64,000 nucleotides of DNA from Branchinecta lynchi. Its lineage: Eukaryota; Arthropoda; Branchiopoda; Anostraca; Branchinectidae. Made by a program: the position numbers and the translations under genes. The stretch spans positions 20,145,998 to 20,209,997 of the forward strand of contig JAKZAP010000020.1 in NCBI GenBank assembly GCA_023053575.1, read 5' to 3'. The stretch's first letter is position 1. The number at the start of each line of letters is the position of its first letter. This document shows, piece by piece, positions 54,450 through 64,000 of the stretch. The notes beneath the pieces were generated by a model, which was not told the DNA's origin, did no database searches, and was given only the letters and a program-made list of their open reading frames with translations.

Positions 54450-56230
54450 TATGGCACTAGCCCTCCGGCCAAGTGCCATATAATGATGGCAATTTCTATC
54501 CGTCCGTCGGTCCAGGTTTTTCTAGTTCGGGCACTTCCACACAAGCTAGGACGATGAAACTTCGCAGGCATATCAGGGACCCGGCCAGATTAGCTTACAA
54601 ATAATCACTTCCCCAATCCTACTTTCCTCGGATCTGGGAGTCCGGAAACTAGGAACAACGGTAGCAAAAGGGGAGCAAAAGAGCGATGCCCAAATGCGGT
54701 ATCGATCCAACGATCTCTGTGATGTAGGTCCACCACTCTACCACGGCGCTAGGCCTGGGCGTACTTAGTAGCGAATGCGGGAAAAGATACAATTTAAAAA
54801 TTAAAGTAAGACCAAGTGGTCAGAACGAATGCTAAATGCTAACCAGAGCAAAATAACTCGAGCTATTTTGCTCTGATGCTAACTAAACTTAAACTAAACA
54901 AATCTCGTGAAACTCTTCCACATAAGCTAGGACAATGAATCTTGGCAGGCATATAAGGGAACCGACCAGATTAACTTGGAAATTAATCACTTTCCAGATC
55001 CGATCATAGTGGGGGGAGTGGAGGGATGGGTAATCTGGAAACTGTTAACATGCATAACTTTGGAAAGGGTAATCGGACATGCGTGAAACTTGACGTGTGT
55101 CAAGAACAAGTGTTTCGGATATTCAGTTTCCAATCCGGACCCGATTCGGTGCCTGTGGGGGGGGGGGGCACCGAAAATCTCCTGAAATGCTTCCACATAA
55201 CCTAGGACAATAAAACTTGGAAGGGGAACCGACCGACTTGGAAATAATCACCTCCCCGATTCAGCCATCGCGGGGGAAGTAGAGTGATGGAGAATCCGGA
55301 AACTAGAAACATACATAACTTTGGAACGGGTAATCGGACATGCATGAAACTTGACAAGTGTGAAGAAGAAGTGTCTCAGATTTTCAGTTTCAAGTCTGAC
55401 CCGAATCCGAGGGGGGACCGAAAATCTTTTGAAACGCTTAGGGTCGAGGGATCGGGATGGGGCATTAACCCTAGATAGGCTAGATCCTTTATTGACAAAA
55501 TAGGACCGGATCCTGTCGCAGTACCAGGACCATGTAGTTTGGCAGGTCTACTAGGTACTCTCCCAGGTCGACTTGAAAATAGTTCCTTCCCCGATGTGGT
55601 GATGTTGGGCAGAGTGGAGGGATGGGGAATCCAGGATCTAGTGACATGCATAACTTTAGAAACGGGAGATTGGAAGTTAATGAAACTTGACAAGTGTCAA
55701 GAACAAGTGTCTCAGATGATCAGTTTCAAGTCCGGAACGAATCGGATAACTGGGGGGGGGGGGGAAGCTGGAGGGGGGGGGGGGTGCAGGAAATCTCTTG
55801 AAACGCTTAGAGTCGAGACACCGGGATGGGACTTGGAGGAAAGAGCAAGCATAAGCTGTAGAGACAATACGAGACAATACTGACAAAACAGGACCGGATC
55901 TTGTCACAGTAGGGGGAGTTTGAGAGGGTTTTCCACAATTCTGGTCATCACGAGCTTGGGTACTTCCAAATGTGCTATGACCATGAAACTTGGCAGGCGT
56001 GTTAGGGACTCCATCTTATTGGCTTAAAAATAGTACCTCCCCTTATCCCATCATCGTTGTGGGAGAAACAGTTATCAATGAGTGGAATAACTATTTCAGA
56101 TTTAGTAGATCAAGCCGATTTTCTGATGAAATGAGTATCGGGAGAGAGATGCAGCCTTGACAACTGCAAACCGTATCTGACAAACATGCTAACTGTTCTT
56201 AAGTGCCATACGAGCTTTCAGCTCTTGTTT
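54450..56230 (-). mobile_element. Family A element, copy A11 (antisense)
   Basis: Begins TATGGCACTAGCCCTCCGGC then CAAGTGCCATATAATG (imperfect terminal hairpin), then a CCGTCCGTCGG microsatellite and GACGATGAAACTTCGCAGGC. Diverged units with G runs follow, and it ends GTGCCATACGAGCTTTCAGC then TCTTGTTTAT. A SINE-like insert is at 54640-54760. Confidence 0.65.
54680..54760 (-). ncRNA. tRNA-like head of SINE candidate
   Basis: On the minus strand GCGCCGTGGTAGAGTGGTGG (A-box-like) and GGATCGATACC (B-box-like) are about 45 bp apart. The neighbouring GGAGTCCGGAAACTAGGAAC is shared with 36775 and 37680. Probably a tRNA-derived SINE. Confidence 0.45.
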
Positions 56231-57299
56231 ATTATTTGATTTATTACAAGTCCCTGGATTATCCGTGAACTTCGTTTCATAACCACTGTTAAAATCTTTT
56301 GATTCATGTGGGCCGAGAAGGTGGGAGACACCATCAATTTCGATGGGTCGGATACGAACACACTGTTACCTTCTTTCCCCCCAAAATCGTCACGGTGGCC
56401 AACGTTATCCAGAAATTACTTGAACACAATTCACTCCTGAAAGCAAATCCGCCATTGCTAATTAACTATTCATTGATCTCCTAGTGCTGGTCAAAAGATT
56501 ACTAAAACCTTCGAGGAGCTCGAGTGGCGTGTAAGAGGATTGAAACATCATGTAGACGTTTAATTATGTCGGAAGAAGAAATCATCGGCCAGTTTGACAT
56601 TTTTTGGTCTCTGAAGCTGAATATTATTTAGCTCAATTTCAGAATCTTCAAGAAATCAATTTAACGAATTAGCATAATTTACGGTAATTGTTTATTGTGA
56701 TCCAGTTTACATCCTTAATTCTTTTGACTTCCGGGAAAACAGAAAACAAAATACTTAAATAAATCGATAAAGCAGATACTTAGTTTGATTTTTCTACAAA
56801 TTTTCCATATGCCTGCAACAATAAAAACCTTTTGTTAGATCCATAGTCAAACTATAATACCAGCCTCACCATGTCGGGCGCTAGATGACCCAGCGGTCGA
56901 GTCGAGTCGTGGCTTTATCTTGGGTCTTGTTTTGGGGGGGGGGGGTTCTAGACGTTACAAGTGCTAGAATGCTTATAACTCCTTTAAGAAATGATCCACT
57001 ACTAAGAAATAGCCACAGAGGGTCCGAAAGGCAACCTGTCGCAAAAACGAGGGACCGGATCCCATTTTTATTCTTTTGCTGCAATCTCCTAAGAACATGT
57101 ACGTGGATTTTGGGGTTCTTTATTTTCTCTTTCAGCCAAAAAGCTGCAGTGTCTCGAGAGACTTGTCTGAAAAGTAAGATAAGAGAAACTTGCAGGCAGA
57201 AAAAAAAAAAAAAATCAATGTTAGAATAAGGTTTTTTTGATAATCTAATATTTCGTTCATCAGAAAGATTATGGGTCTCAAGCCTGACAACTTTTACGA
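56231..57299. other. Intronic sequence, nothing recognised
   Basis: Contains a G run (about 56933-56946) and an A run (about 57200-57215). No exon, recurring repeat or convincing RNA gene was seen. Confidence 0.45.
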
Positions 57300-59905
57300 T
57301 GGAAACAAAGTTGAAGGACTCTTTAGGGAACCTACAAGCGATGGGAGTGATCCCACACGAACAGACTGATGGATTAAGACAACATTTGTAGAGATTGATG
57401 CAGGAGATCCTAAAGATAAATCACACAATAGAATAAAAAATGTCACTGGGGTACACGGGCCACATGAAGTGGGCAACGGTTCAGCTAAGTGGCAAAGCCA
57501 ACGGTTTAGGGCACGGGTCCATGTCGTCGTAAAGGTCAGTCGCGTGAGAGAGGAACCGAGGAAAATCTTACCCTCCCTGTAAGCAGGGCAGATGAAATGG
57601 GGGAAACCCAAGAGGTAACAGTCAGCTAAATAAGCAAAGAGAACCGTTTAGGGAAGGGCATCGCAGTAAAGATCATTCGCGTGAGAGAAGAATTGAGGAA
57701 TATGTTACCCTCCCTGTAAGACGGGCACAATAAATGGGGAAAACCCAAGAGGCAACGGTTCAGCTAAATAAGCAAAGAGAACCGTTTAGGGAATGGGTCC
57801 ACATCGCAGTAAAGATCAGTCGCGTGAGAGAAGAATTGAGGAATATGTTACCCTCCCTGTAAGACGGGCACAATAAATGGGGGAAACCCAAGAGGCAACG
57901 CTTCAGCCAAATAAACAAAGAGAACCGTTTAGGGAAGGGGTCCACATCGGGGTAAAGATCAGTCGTGTGAAAGAAAAATTGAGGAAAATCTTGCCCTCCA
58001 TGTATGCAGGGCACGTGAAATGGGGGAACCAAGAGGCAACGGTTCAGCTAAATAAACAAAGAGAACCGTTTAGGCAAGGGGTTCGCACCGTGGTAAAGAT
58101 CAGTCGCGTCAGAGAAAAATTGAGGAAAATCTTGCCCTCCCTGTAAGCAGGGCACATGAAATGGGGGAAACCCAAGAGGCAACGGTTCAGCTAAATGAGC
58201 AAAGAGAACCGTTTAGGGAAGGGATCCACATCGTGGTAGATATCAGTCGCGTGAGAGAAAACTTGAGGAAAATCTTGCCCTCCATGTAAGCAGCGCACAA
58301 ATGGGTGGATTAGACAACCCTTCAGCTAAAACGGGTAAAGCCAACGGTTTAGGGCCTGGGTCCACATTGTCGTAAAGATCAGTCGCGTGAGAGAAGAACC
58401 GAGGAAAAACTTACCCTCCCTGTATAAGCAGGGCACACGAAATGGGGGAAGCCCACGAGGCAACGGTTCAGCTAAATAAGCAAAGAGAACCGTTTAGGGA
58501 ACGGGTCCACATCGTAGTAAAAGTTAGTCGCGTGAGAGAAAAATTGAGGAAAATCTTGCCCTCCCTGTAGGCAGGGCACCTGAAATGGGTGGATTAGGCA
58601 ACCCTTCAGCTAAAACGGGCAAAGCCAACGGTTTAGGGCCTGGGTCCACATTGTCGTAAAGATCAGTCGCGTGAGAGAAGAACCGAGGAAAAACTTACCC
58701 TCCCTGTATAAGCAGGGCACACGAAATGGGGGAAGCCCACGAGGCAACGGTTCAGCTAAATAAGCAAAGAGAACCGTTTAGGGAACGGGTCCACATCGTA
58801 GTAAAAGTTAGTCGCGTGAGAGAAAAATTGAGGAAAATCTTGCCCTCCCTGTAGGCAGGGCACCTGAAATGGGTGGATTAGGCAACCCTTCAGCTAAAAC
58901 GGGCAAAGCCAACGGTTTAGGGCCTGGGTCCACATTGTCGTAAAGATCAGTCGCGTGAGAGAAGAACCGAGGAAAAACTTATCCTCCCTGTATAAGCAGG
59001 GTAGATGAAATGGGGGAAGCCTATGAGGCAACGGTTCAGCTAAATGAGCAAAGACAACCGTTTAGGGAACGGGTCCACATCGTAGTAAAAATCAGTCGCG
59101 TGTTGAGGAAAATCTTGCCCGCCCTGTAAGCAGGGCACCTGAAATGGGTGGATTAGGCAATCCTTCCGCTAAAATGGGCAAAGCCAACGGTTCAGTGCCT
59201 GGGTCCACATCGTCGTAAAGATCTGTCGCGTGAGAGAAGAACCGAGGAAAAACTTACCCTCCCTGTATAAGCAGGGCACATGAAATGGGAGAAGCCCAAG
59301 AGGCAACGGGTCAGCTAAATAAGCAAAGAGAACCGTTTAGAGAACGGGTCCAAATCACAGTAAAGATCAGTCGCGTGAGAGAAGAATCGAGGAATATCTT
59401 ACCCTCCATGTAAGTAGGGCACATGAAATGGGGGTAACCCAAGAGGCAACGGTTCAGCTAAATAAGCAAAAAGAACCGTTTAGGGAAGGTGTCCACATCG
59501 CGATAAAGATCAGTCGTGTGAGAGAAAAATTGAGGAAAATCTTGCCCTCCCTGTAAGCAGGGCACCTGAAATTAGGCAACCCTTCAGCTAAACGGGTAAA
59601 GCCAACGGTTTAGGGCCTGGGTCCACATTGTCGTAAAGATCAGTCGCGTGAGAGAAGAACCGAGGAAAAACTTACCCTCCCTGTATAAGCAGGGTAGATG
59701 AAATGGGGGAAGCCCATGAGGCAACGGTTCAGCTAAATGAGCAAAGACAACCGTTTAGGGAACGGGTCCACATCGTAGTAAAAATCAGTCGCGTGAGAGA
59801 AAAGTTGAGGGAAATCTTGCCCTCCCTGTAAGCAGGGCACCTGAAATGGGTGAATTAGGCAACCCTTCAGCTAAAACGGGCAAAGCCAACGGTTTAGGGC
59901 ATGAC
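57300..59905 (+). repeat. Second satellite, about 142-bp monomers with a 284-bp higher-order unit
   Basis: Monomers contain GGTTCAGCTAAATAAGCAAA, GAACCGTTTAGGG, GATCAGTCGCGTGAGAGAA and CCCTCCCTGTAAGCAGGGCA. From about 58300 two monomer types alternate: one with AACCCTTCAGCTAAAACGGG and TATAAGCAGGG, the other with AGCTAAATAAGC and GTAGGCAGGG. The anchor ATGGGTGGAT recurs at 58301, 58585, 58869 and 59144, so the dimer is 284 bp; two neighbouring dimers are almost identical. AACGGTT...AACCGTT and GCCCT...AGGGC can form hairpins in each unit. Confidence 0.9.
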
Positions 59906-60950
59906 CAAATACACTTAAGGACCTGACACTATGCCCAAGGGAAACTTCCGTTTATAGATCCGACCATTTTGGGGGGAGATAAGGGAAGGGGAATCGAAAA
60001 TTGTATACTTCAGTAAGGTTGCGAACGGGTGGTCCGATTTGAATGAAACTTTGGTTGATAAAACAGGTCTCCGAACCGCATGCGGCAATGGTTAGAGGAG
60101 TTGGAAGGGGGGGGGGGGGGAGGGGGGTCTGGAAACTTCGTGACATGCAGAAAAAACAAACGAATGGGCCGAATGGGATGCAAGTTGGACAGTAGGCTAC
60201 CGACCTTATGCGGTCTAGTTTGTCATTTGGCGTCCGGACGGATCCGGCCACGGTAGTAGGAAGATGAAGCGGAAACTGAAATTTGAGATTTGCCCAGATT
60301 CGAGTCAAACTTGAAGCATAAGAAGAGGATATGTCATATAGAACATTTTTGAGTCCTAGTCGTATTTTGCCACAGTGGGAGGGGGGGGGGGAGGGGGAGT
60401 CCCAGAAATTGTGTGGCTCGCATAGGGGTCAAAAGATTGGAGTGATTTGAATGAAACTTGGAAAGTAGAGAGACAATGTTTCCTAGATGACATATTTTAG
60501 GGTCTGGACCAGATCTGAGCACGGGGGGGGGGGGGGTAGTTTCCCGAAAATGCTAAGACTCGAGTGAAACTTGATAGCCAGTAAGGGAAGATGCTTTAGA
60601 ATATCGTTTATGTGTCTGAACCAGATTCGGTCGCGGAAGGAGGAGTACCGGAAATTGTGTGTTTTATTTAATTATTTTATTTTATTTTACATACTCCTCT
60701 ATCAAATGGCGGGTCAGAAATAAATTACTTACTTACTTATATTCCTTGGGATCAAACTAGTGTGATGGAACATTTGCCCTAGACGATCCGAGGCGACGCC
60801 GGAAATGTTCAGAGTCGAATGAAACTAGATATCCTATTTCTAGGTCCGGTCCTGGGGGTTTGAAGGAGGTATTTTGTTACGGTCTCATCTACTTTCTAGC
60901 CTCACTAACTCGTAAAAGTGCCGAATGAGCTCGTTGCTCTTGTTATTTTT
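59906..60950 (-). mobile_element. Family A element, copy A12 (truncated, antisense)
   Basis: The satellite breaks abruptly into family A sequence (GACCAAATACACTTAAGGAC, GAATGAAACTTTGG, G runs near 60105, 60380 and 60523). It ends GTGCCGAATGAGCTCGTTGC then TCTTGTT. An AT/TTAC-rich insert of about 80 bp lies at 60661-60740. Confidence 0.6.
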
Positions 60951-61028
60951 AGGCATTTGAAAATAAGAAACTTGTGGGTCGAGTATGTTCTCAGCCCCGT
61001 CAATACAAGAACCGATCGTTACTAAGAG

Positions 61029-61329
61029 GGTGTTCCATCCTACTTACCGTAGTTACTACGCATGACGTCACGAATTCAAGCTTTTTGCCGTCAAGGTTGG
61101 AACGATTTTTCTTTTTTCCAGCAGGATCTCACGCCAGGGGCGAATCCGACCAATCACGTTCCAGAGATGCGTAGTTACTACGCTTACCACGCTCCCGAGC
61201 ATGGTAAGCAAATAGTAACTATTAGTTACTATTCCGACAAGGTTGGAACGGTCAGCGTAGTAACTTTTCGTGAGGATGGAACGGAAATAGTAACTAATAG
61301 TAACTATTGTTACAAGGGTGGAACACGCT
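61029..61329 (+). mobile_element. Family C MITE, copy 3
   Basis: 301 bp, nearly identical to copy 2, flanked by the exact 7-bp duplication CTAAGAG (61022-61028, 61330-61336). Confidence 0.85.
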
Positions 61330-61922
61330 CTAAGAGCTTTGTGCCAGCGCTCGCCTAAGTATTAAGAAGTAATAAACGTATCTCCCATGTTTTAACTGTT
61401 TAATGTTTCATTTGATTGGCTATATCTTGCTGATTGCTTTATTTGACATTATCATGTACAATGTCAGCAATGATTGTAGTCAGGAAAGTCAGGAACCCTA
61501 TAAAATAATAATGAATCTTTTACTTAATGATTTTACTTTAAGAATGAATACTTCAATTCAGAATTAATAAATTATATCTTAATTATATACTAATATAATA
61601 ATCCGAAAAAGGTTTACCTTAAAATTACAACAAATCCACTTTAATTGTTACAAGCCATTAATCTGGTTGAAAGCTGTCTACCAACTGAACTGGTAGCGCT
61701 TCTATGAAGATACTTTACTTTACTCAAGACTGCTAGATGGCATGATAAACGGAAAAGCGCGGAATATTCAAATAAGGTGAGAAACGGAATCGGACGATTC
61801 CCAACATACCTGACAAAAAAGGGCAATTCAATGCTTTGAAAGTTCGTTTTGTAACAAAATCTGGACAAAGATATGCCGCAGATAACCCAAATATAATATT
61901 AATATAATATAATATTTTCTAG
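61330..61922. other. AT-rich end of intron 2
   Basis: The last 40 bases before exon 3 are almost pure A/T (AATATAATATAATATTTTCTAG), so the polypyrimidine tract is short. No other feature was recognised. Confidence 0.5.
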
Positions 61923-62068
61923 GAATAGCCTATGACGCTGGAATCGGCGGGGTCCGTATGTTGGACGGTGACGTCACAGATGCCGTCGAAGCCCGAAGTC
62001 TCAGTCTGAATCCGCAGCATATTGATATCTTCAGTGCCTCATGGGGTCCAGACGACGATGGAAAAACT
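61923..62068 (+). CDS. Fur1: Furin-type proprotein convertase, internal exon (substrate-binding segment)
   Basis: After completing the split Gly codon the exon encodes 48 residues, beginning [19 protein letters not shown] and ending [11 protein letters not shown]. In furin this part carries acidic residues of the S1, S2 and S4 pockets that select basic substrates; SASWGPxDDGKT is a hallmark of the family. The acceptor is TTTTCTAG and the donor ACT|GTAAGT, leaving phase 0. The RMLDG and [15 protein letters not shown] wording favours furin, PACE4 or Fur1-type enzymes and excludes PC2. The following intron is only 1.6 kb, in contrast to the two before it. Confidence 0.95.
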
Positions 62069-62507
62069 GTAAGTTGGTGTTAGAGCACCCTCTTGCTTAT
62101 TCTGCGTTTTATTTTTTCCCTAGCTCCCTTGTGAAATTATATGTTTCTGAAATCCCCGCCTTTCGACATTGCTTCGTTTAGTAACTACGCCTTTTTAGCG
62201 CTTTTTCCGCCAAGCCGAGTTTTGCCAGTCAGGTAACGCAAACTTCGCCGAAAGCTTCAAGGTGTTTTTTGTTGATCTTTTCATTTTGGAAGACAAGGTA
62301 GGCCATCAAGTGTGTATTCTGTTTAGAACTGCTTTTGTTTTGATTGGTTTCCCCCCTTTTTTTCTTTCTTTTTGCGCATTCAGTTTTAAATGTTTGCCTC
62401 CACCCGCCGCGTCCGAGAGCAGGAAGGCTGAGTGCGTTTTCGGGCCCGTACGTTTTCGGACCGTACGTGTTCGTCACAAGTGGTTTTCATGGAGCGTACC
62501 CAGTGCG

Positions 62508-62619
62508 CATCCTAACACGGGTTCCGTGTTCTGTGGCTTCAAGCGTTTTTAGCTCCCGTGTTATGCAAAACGCGAGCGCTGAAAACGGGTGACAGCGCAA
62601 CGTGTTAGGATTCGAATTC
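62508..62619. repeat. Small cruciform repeat
   Basis: ATCCTAACACG and CGTGTTAGGAT bound a 110-bp stretch that is itself partly self-complementary (GCGTTTTTAGCTC facing GAGCGCTGAAAACG). Possibly a tiny MITE; the region is GC- and CpG-rich compared with its surroundings. Confidence 0.5.
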
Positions 62620-62815
62620 AACACGCTATTTGCTGAAAACGCAACTCTAGATAGAGTCGACAAGCGCTAGCAAGAAAATCGCTACTATCACGTGGAAAAT
62701 TATAATGTTTTCGAGAAACGATATTTATGATCTATTTCATCATGGAAATATTATTTCGGGTAAGACTTGTGATTTAACCAAAACAGGGTTTGATTTTTTT
62801 TTGTTCATTGTTCAG

Positions 62816-62941
62816 ACAAGGGAAAGTCTCAGGGAATTCTATAGCTCAGCCGCAGTCAATCCAGAAATCCCTAATCAAGCTGGTTCACCCATCCTAGCGA
62901 AGCTGGAATTCACATATCCAGTCAAGCCCGAGGCCTACTAG
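62816..62941 (+). CDS. Cryptic terminal exon candidate in intron 3
   Basis: A strong acceptor (T8 tract, GTTCATTGTTCAG) precedes a 41-codon open frame that begins TRESLREFYSSAAVNPEIPN and ends YPVKPEAY before TAG. Its phase is 0, the phase left by the exon ending at 62068, so splicing to it would give a convertase cut off after DDDGKT. No homology was recognised. It may equally be a transposon remnant; no polyadenylation signal was confirmed. Confidence 0.25.
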   Translation, partial: TRESLREFYSSAAVNPEIPNQAGSPILAKLEFTYPVKPEAY

Positions 62942-63646
62942 CCGAGATGGACCATAACGTCTATAGTTAATTTATCTCATGTAAATCGTGTACAAGAGCG
63001 TGACACATATAATATAGCACTAATGGGTCCCTAACTAAATATATATTCTGGTCCTTACCATAAATTATAATACAGAGTAACGGAGGTCTTACTCCGACCA
63101 AGGATGAAAGAGAACTGTTCTTGGCTGCGGATTCATTCCGTAGCCAAAATACTTAGAATGAAATGGATCAAAGCTTGACCTCGGATTAGCGAGCAGCTAA
63201 CTGAAGCTAGGATAAAGACCGAGTGACCTATTGTCACGATGCCGGGAAATTAATGATGGTGATGGAAACCGAAGAGATATATAGAAAAGTAGGCGATAGA
63301 TGGAGGGAATAACTAGGAGGACTATTGCAGAGCAAAGTGCTATGGGATGTCTCCATAACACACCTCCCCCCCTTGGGCAGAGTGGTGTACGGGCAACAAA
63401 AGATTCTACAATGTTTCCATTCCAGCCCCACCTACTAACATACCATCGATAGCTAAGCCATCGGTAAGCCATCAGTAGCTAAGCCATCAGTAGTTAGTTG
63501 ACTTTCAAGGTCCGGCCTCTGCCGTATTTTTTTTTAATTTTGATTTCTAGGAGTAGTAATATCAATCAGTGAACCTGAACCTGAACTTACTTAGTCGTTA
63601 AGTCCGAAGATGAGTGTATCCTAACTTCAGAACTTTTATTTTACAG

Positions 63647-63780
63647 GTCGACGGTCCCGGGGAACTCGCAACGCGTGCCTTCGTTGAAGGGGTTACTAAG
63701 GGAAGAGGGGGTAAAGGATCCATTTTCGTCTGGGCGTCAGGCAATGGTGGGCGGGACCATGATGACTGCAACTGTGACGG
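63647..63780 (+). CDS. Fur1: Furin-type proprotein convertase, internal exon (oxyanion-hole Asn)
   Basis: The exon encodes 44 residues plus two bases of a Gly codon: [20 protein letters not shown], then [15 protein letters not shown] and [14 protein letters not shown] holds the oxyanion-hole Asn (Asn295 in human furin); PC2 has Asp there, so this is not PC2. The acidic [10 protein letters not shown] segment carries S1-pocket and calcium ligands in the family. The acceptor is TTTTACAG and the donor GG|GTAAGT, leaving phase 2. The catalytic Ser exon (GTSASAP in the family), the P domain and the rest must lie beyond the window. Confidence 0.95.
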
Positions 63781-63939
63781 GTAAGTTCAGCAATTGTTAC
63801 TGAAGTACATTCAGCAACAGACACTTCTTATTTCCATATTCTAAGATACGCTCGTTGACTACCTTAAAGGACCCCTCGCACTATTTACTTTTGAACCAGA
63901 ATTTTAAAATATTTTAATACTTGAAAACTACGCTGTGTA

Positions 63940-64000
63940 CCCATATTTTGGCTGTTTTAAGCCTTTTCCGAGACCCTTTGACTTACAGCGAAAACAGGAA
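63940..64000 (-). repeat. Second diverged relic of the 160-bp satellite unit
   Basis: The reverse complement reads TTTTCGCTGTAAGTCAAAGG, then GTCTCGGAAAAGGCTTAAAA and CAGCCAAA. This parallels the satellite core TTTTCGCTAGAAGTCGATGG, CCTGGGAAAAGGCTTAAAAT and AGCCAAAG. It is cut by the window end and lies about 160 bp after the fourth exon. Confidence 0.45.

Larger units (their letters stand above)
41295..61922 (+). other. Convertase intron 2 (20.6 kb, phase 1)
   Basis: Runs from donor GTAAGC to acceptor TTTTCTAG and splits a Gly codon (G|GA). No further convertase coding sequence was found apart from the duplicated exon end. Satellites and transposons fill it. Confidence 0.9.
62069..63646 (+). 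other. Convertase intron 3 (1.6 kb, phase 0)
   Basis: From donor GTAAGT to acceptor TTTTACAG, between GKT and VDGPG. Contains a small cruciform repeat and a cryptic terminal exon candidate, listed separately. A TAAGCCATCAGTAG-type triplication lies at 63445-63495. Confidence 0.9.

Noticed and set aside
56881..57075. tRNA- or SINE-like start GACCCAGCGGTCGAGTCGAG with GGGACCGGATCCC downstream
   Set aside because: The B-box match is poor and no cloverleaf or second copy was found.
57877..58146. Plus-strand ORF with repeated QLNKQREPF and SRVREKLRKILPSL peptides
   Set aside because: It is read-through of two neighbouring satellite monomers; other monomers are frameshifted or stopped, and there is no sign of codon constraint.
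62705..62815. Upstream Met-containing extension of the ORF at 62816-62941
   Set aside because: It crosses a T-rich tract and the CAG acceptor, so if anything here is coding it begins at 62816.

Overview
This is a stretch of animal nuclear DNA. It carries four exons of one gene on the + strand, separated by long introns packed with transposons and satellites. The exons (7665-7793, 41156-41294, 61923-62068, 63647-63780) have GT/AG borders, join in frame and encode 182 residues of a furin-type proprotein convertase catalytic domain. The catalytic Asp and His and the oxyanion-hole Asn are present; the catalytic Ser and both gene ends lie outside the window. The wording of the domain resembles invertebrate furin-like protease 1 (Fur1) most closely, so an arthropod or other invertebrate is likely. 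The species cannot be fixed from the sequence. No second host gene, rRNA, CRISPR array or bacterial-type operon was seen.

The upstream intron (1-7664) holds a degenerate tandem repeat, two non-LTR retrotransposon (LINE) remnants placed head to head, an inverted duplication of a LINE tail, and a TA-flanked element (4984-7597) that itself contains a second element. Intron 1 (7794-41155, 33.4 kb) holds most copies of a large repeat family, called family A here. Family A has a terminal hairpin, tetranucleotide microsatellites and internal units of about 281 bp, an architecture like Helentron/DINE-1 elements. The intron also holds a 6.55-kb foldback element (12197-18747) inserted into a LINE, and several MITE families with visible target-site duplications.

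Intron 2 (41295-61922, 20.6 kb) holds a tandem duplication of the 3' end of the preceding exon with its splice donor, a 160-bp satellite of 16 units (about 44700-47325), inverted copies of family B (50461-54105), and a second satellite with a 284-bp higher-order repeat (about 57300-59905). Intron 3 (1.6 kb) contains a phase-compatible cryptic terminal exon.

The observations most worth following are: the duplicated exon end, which could act as a 30-nt in-frame microexon in the convertase; a small dispersed retroposon (four copies, two with clear 10- and 12-bp target duplications) carrying a hammerhead-ribozyme-like core; inverted repeats that flank the second exon; and diverged relics of the 160-bp satellite unit beside other exons of the same gene. 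Repeat family letters (A, B, C, D, F, G, H, I, J, K) are labels made for this window only.
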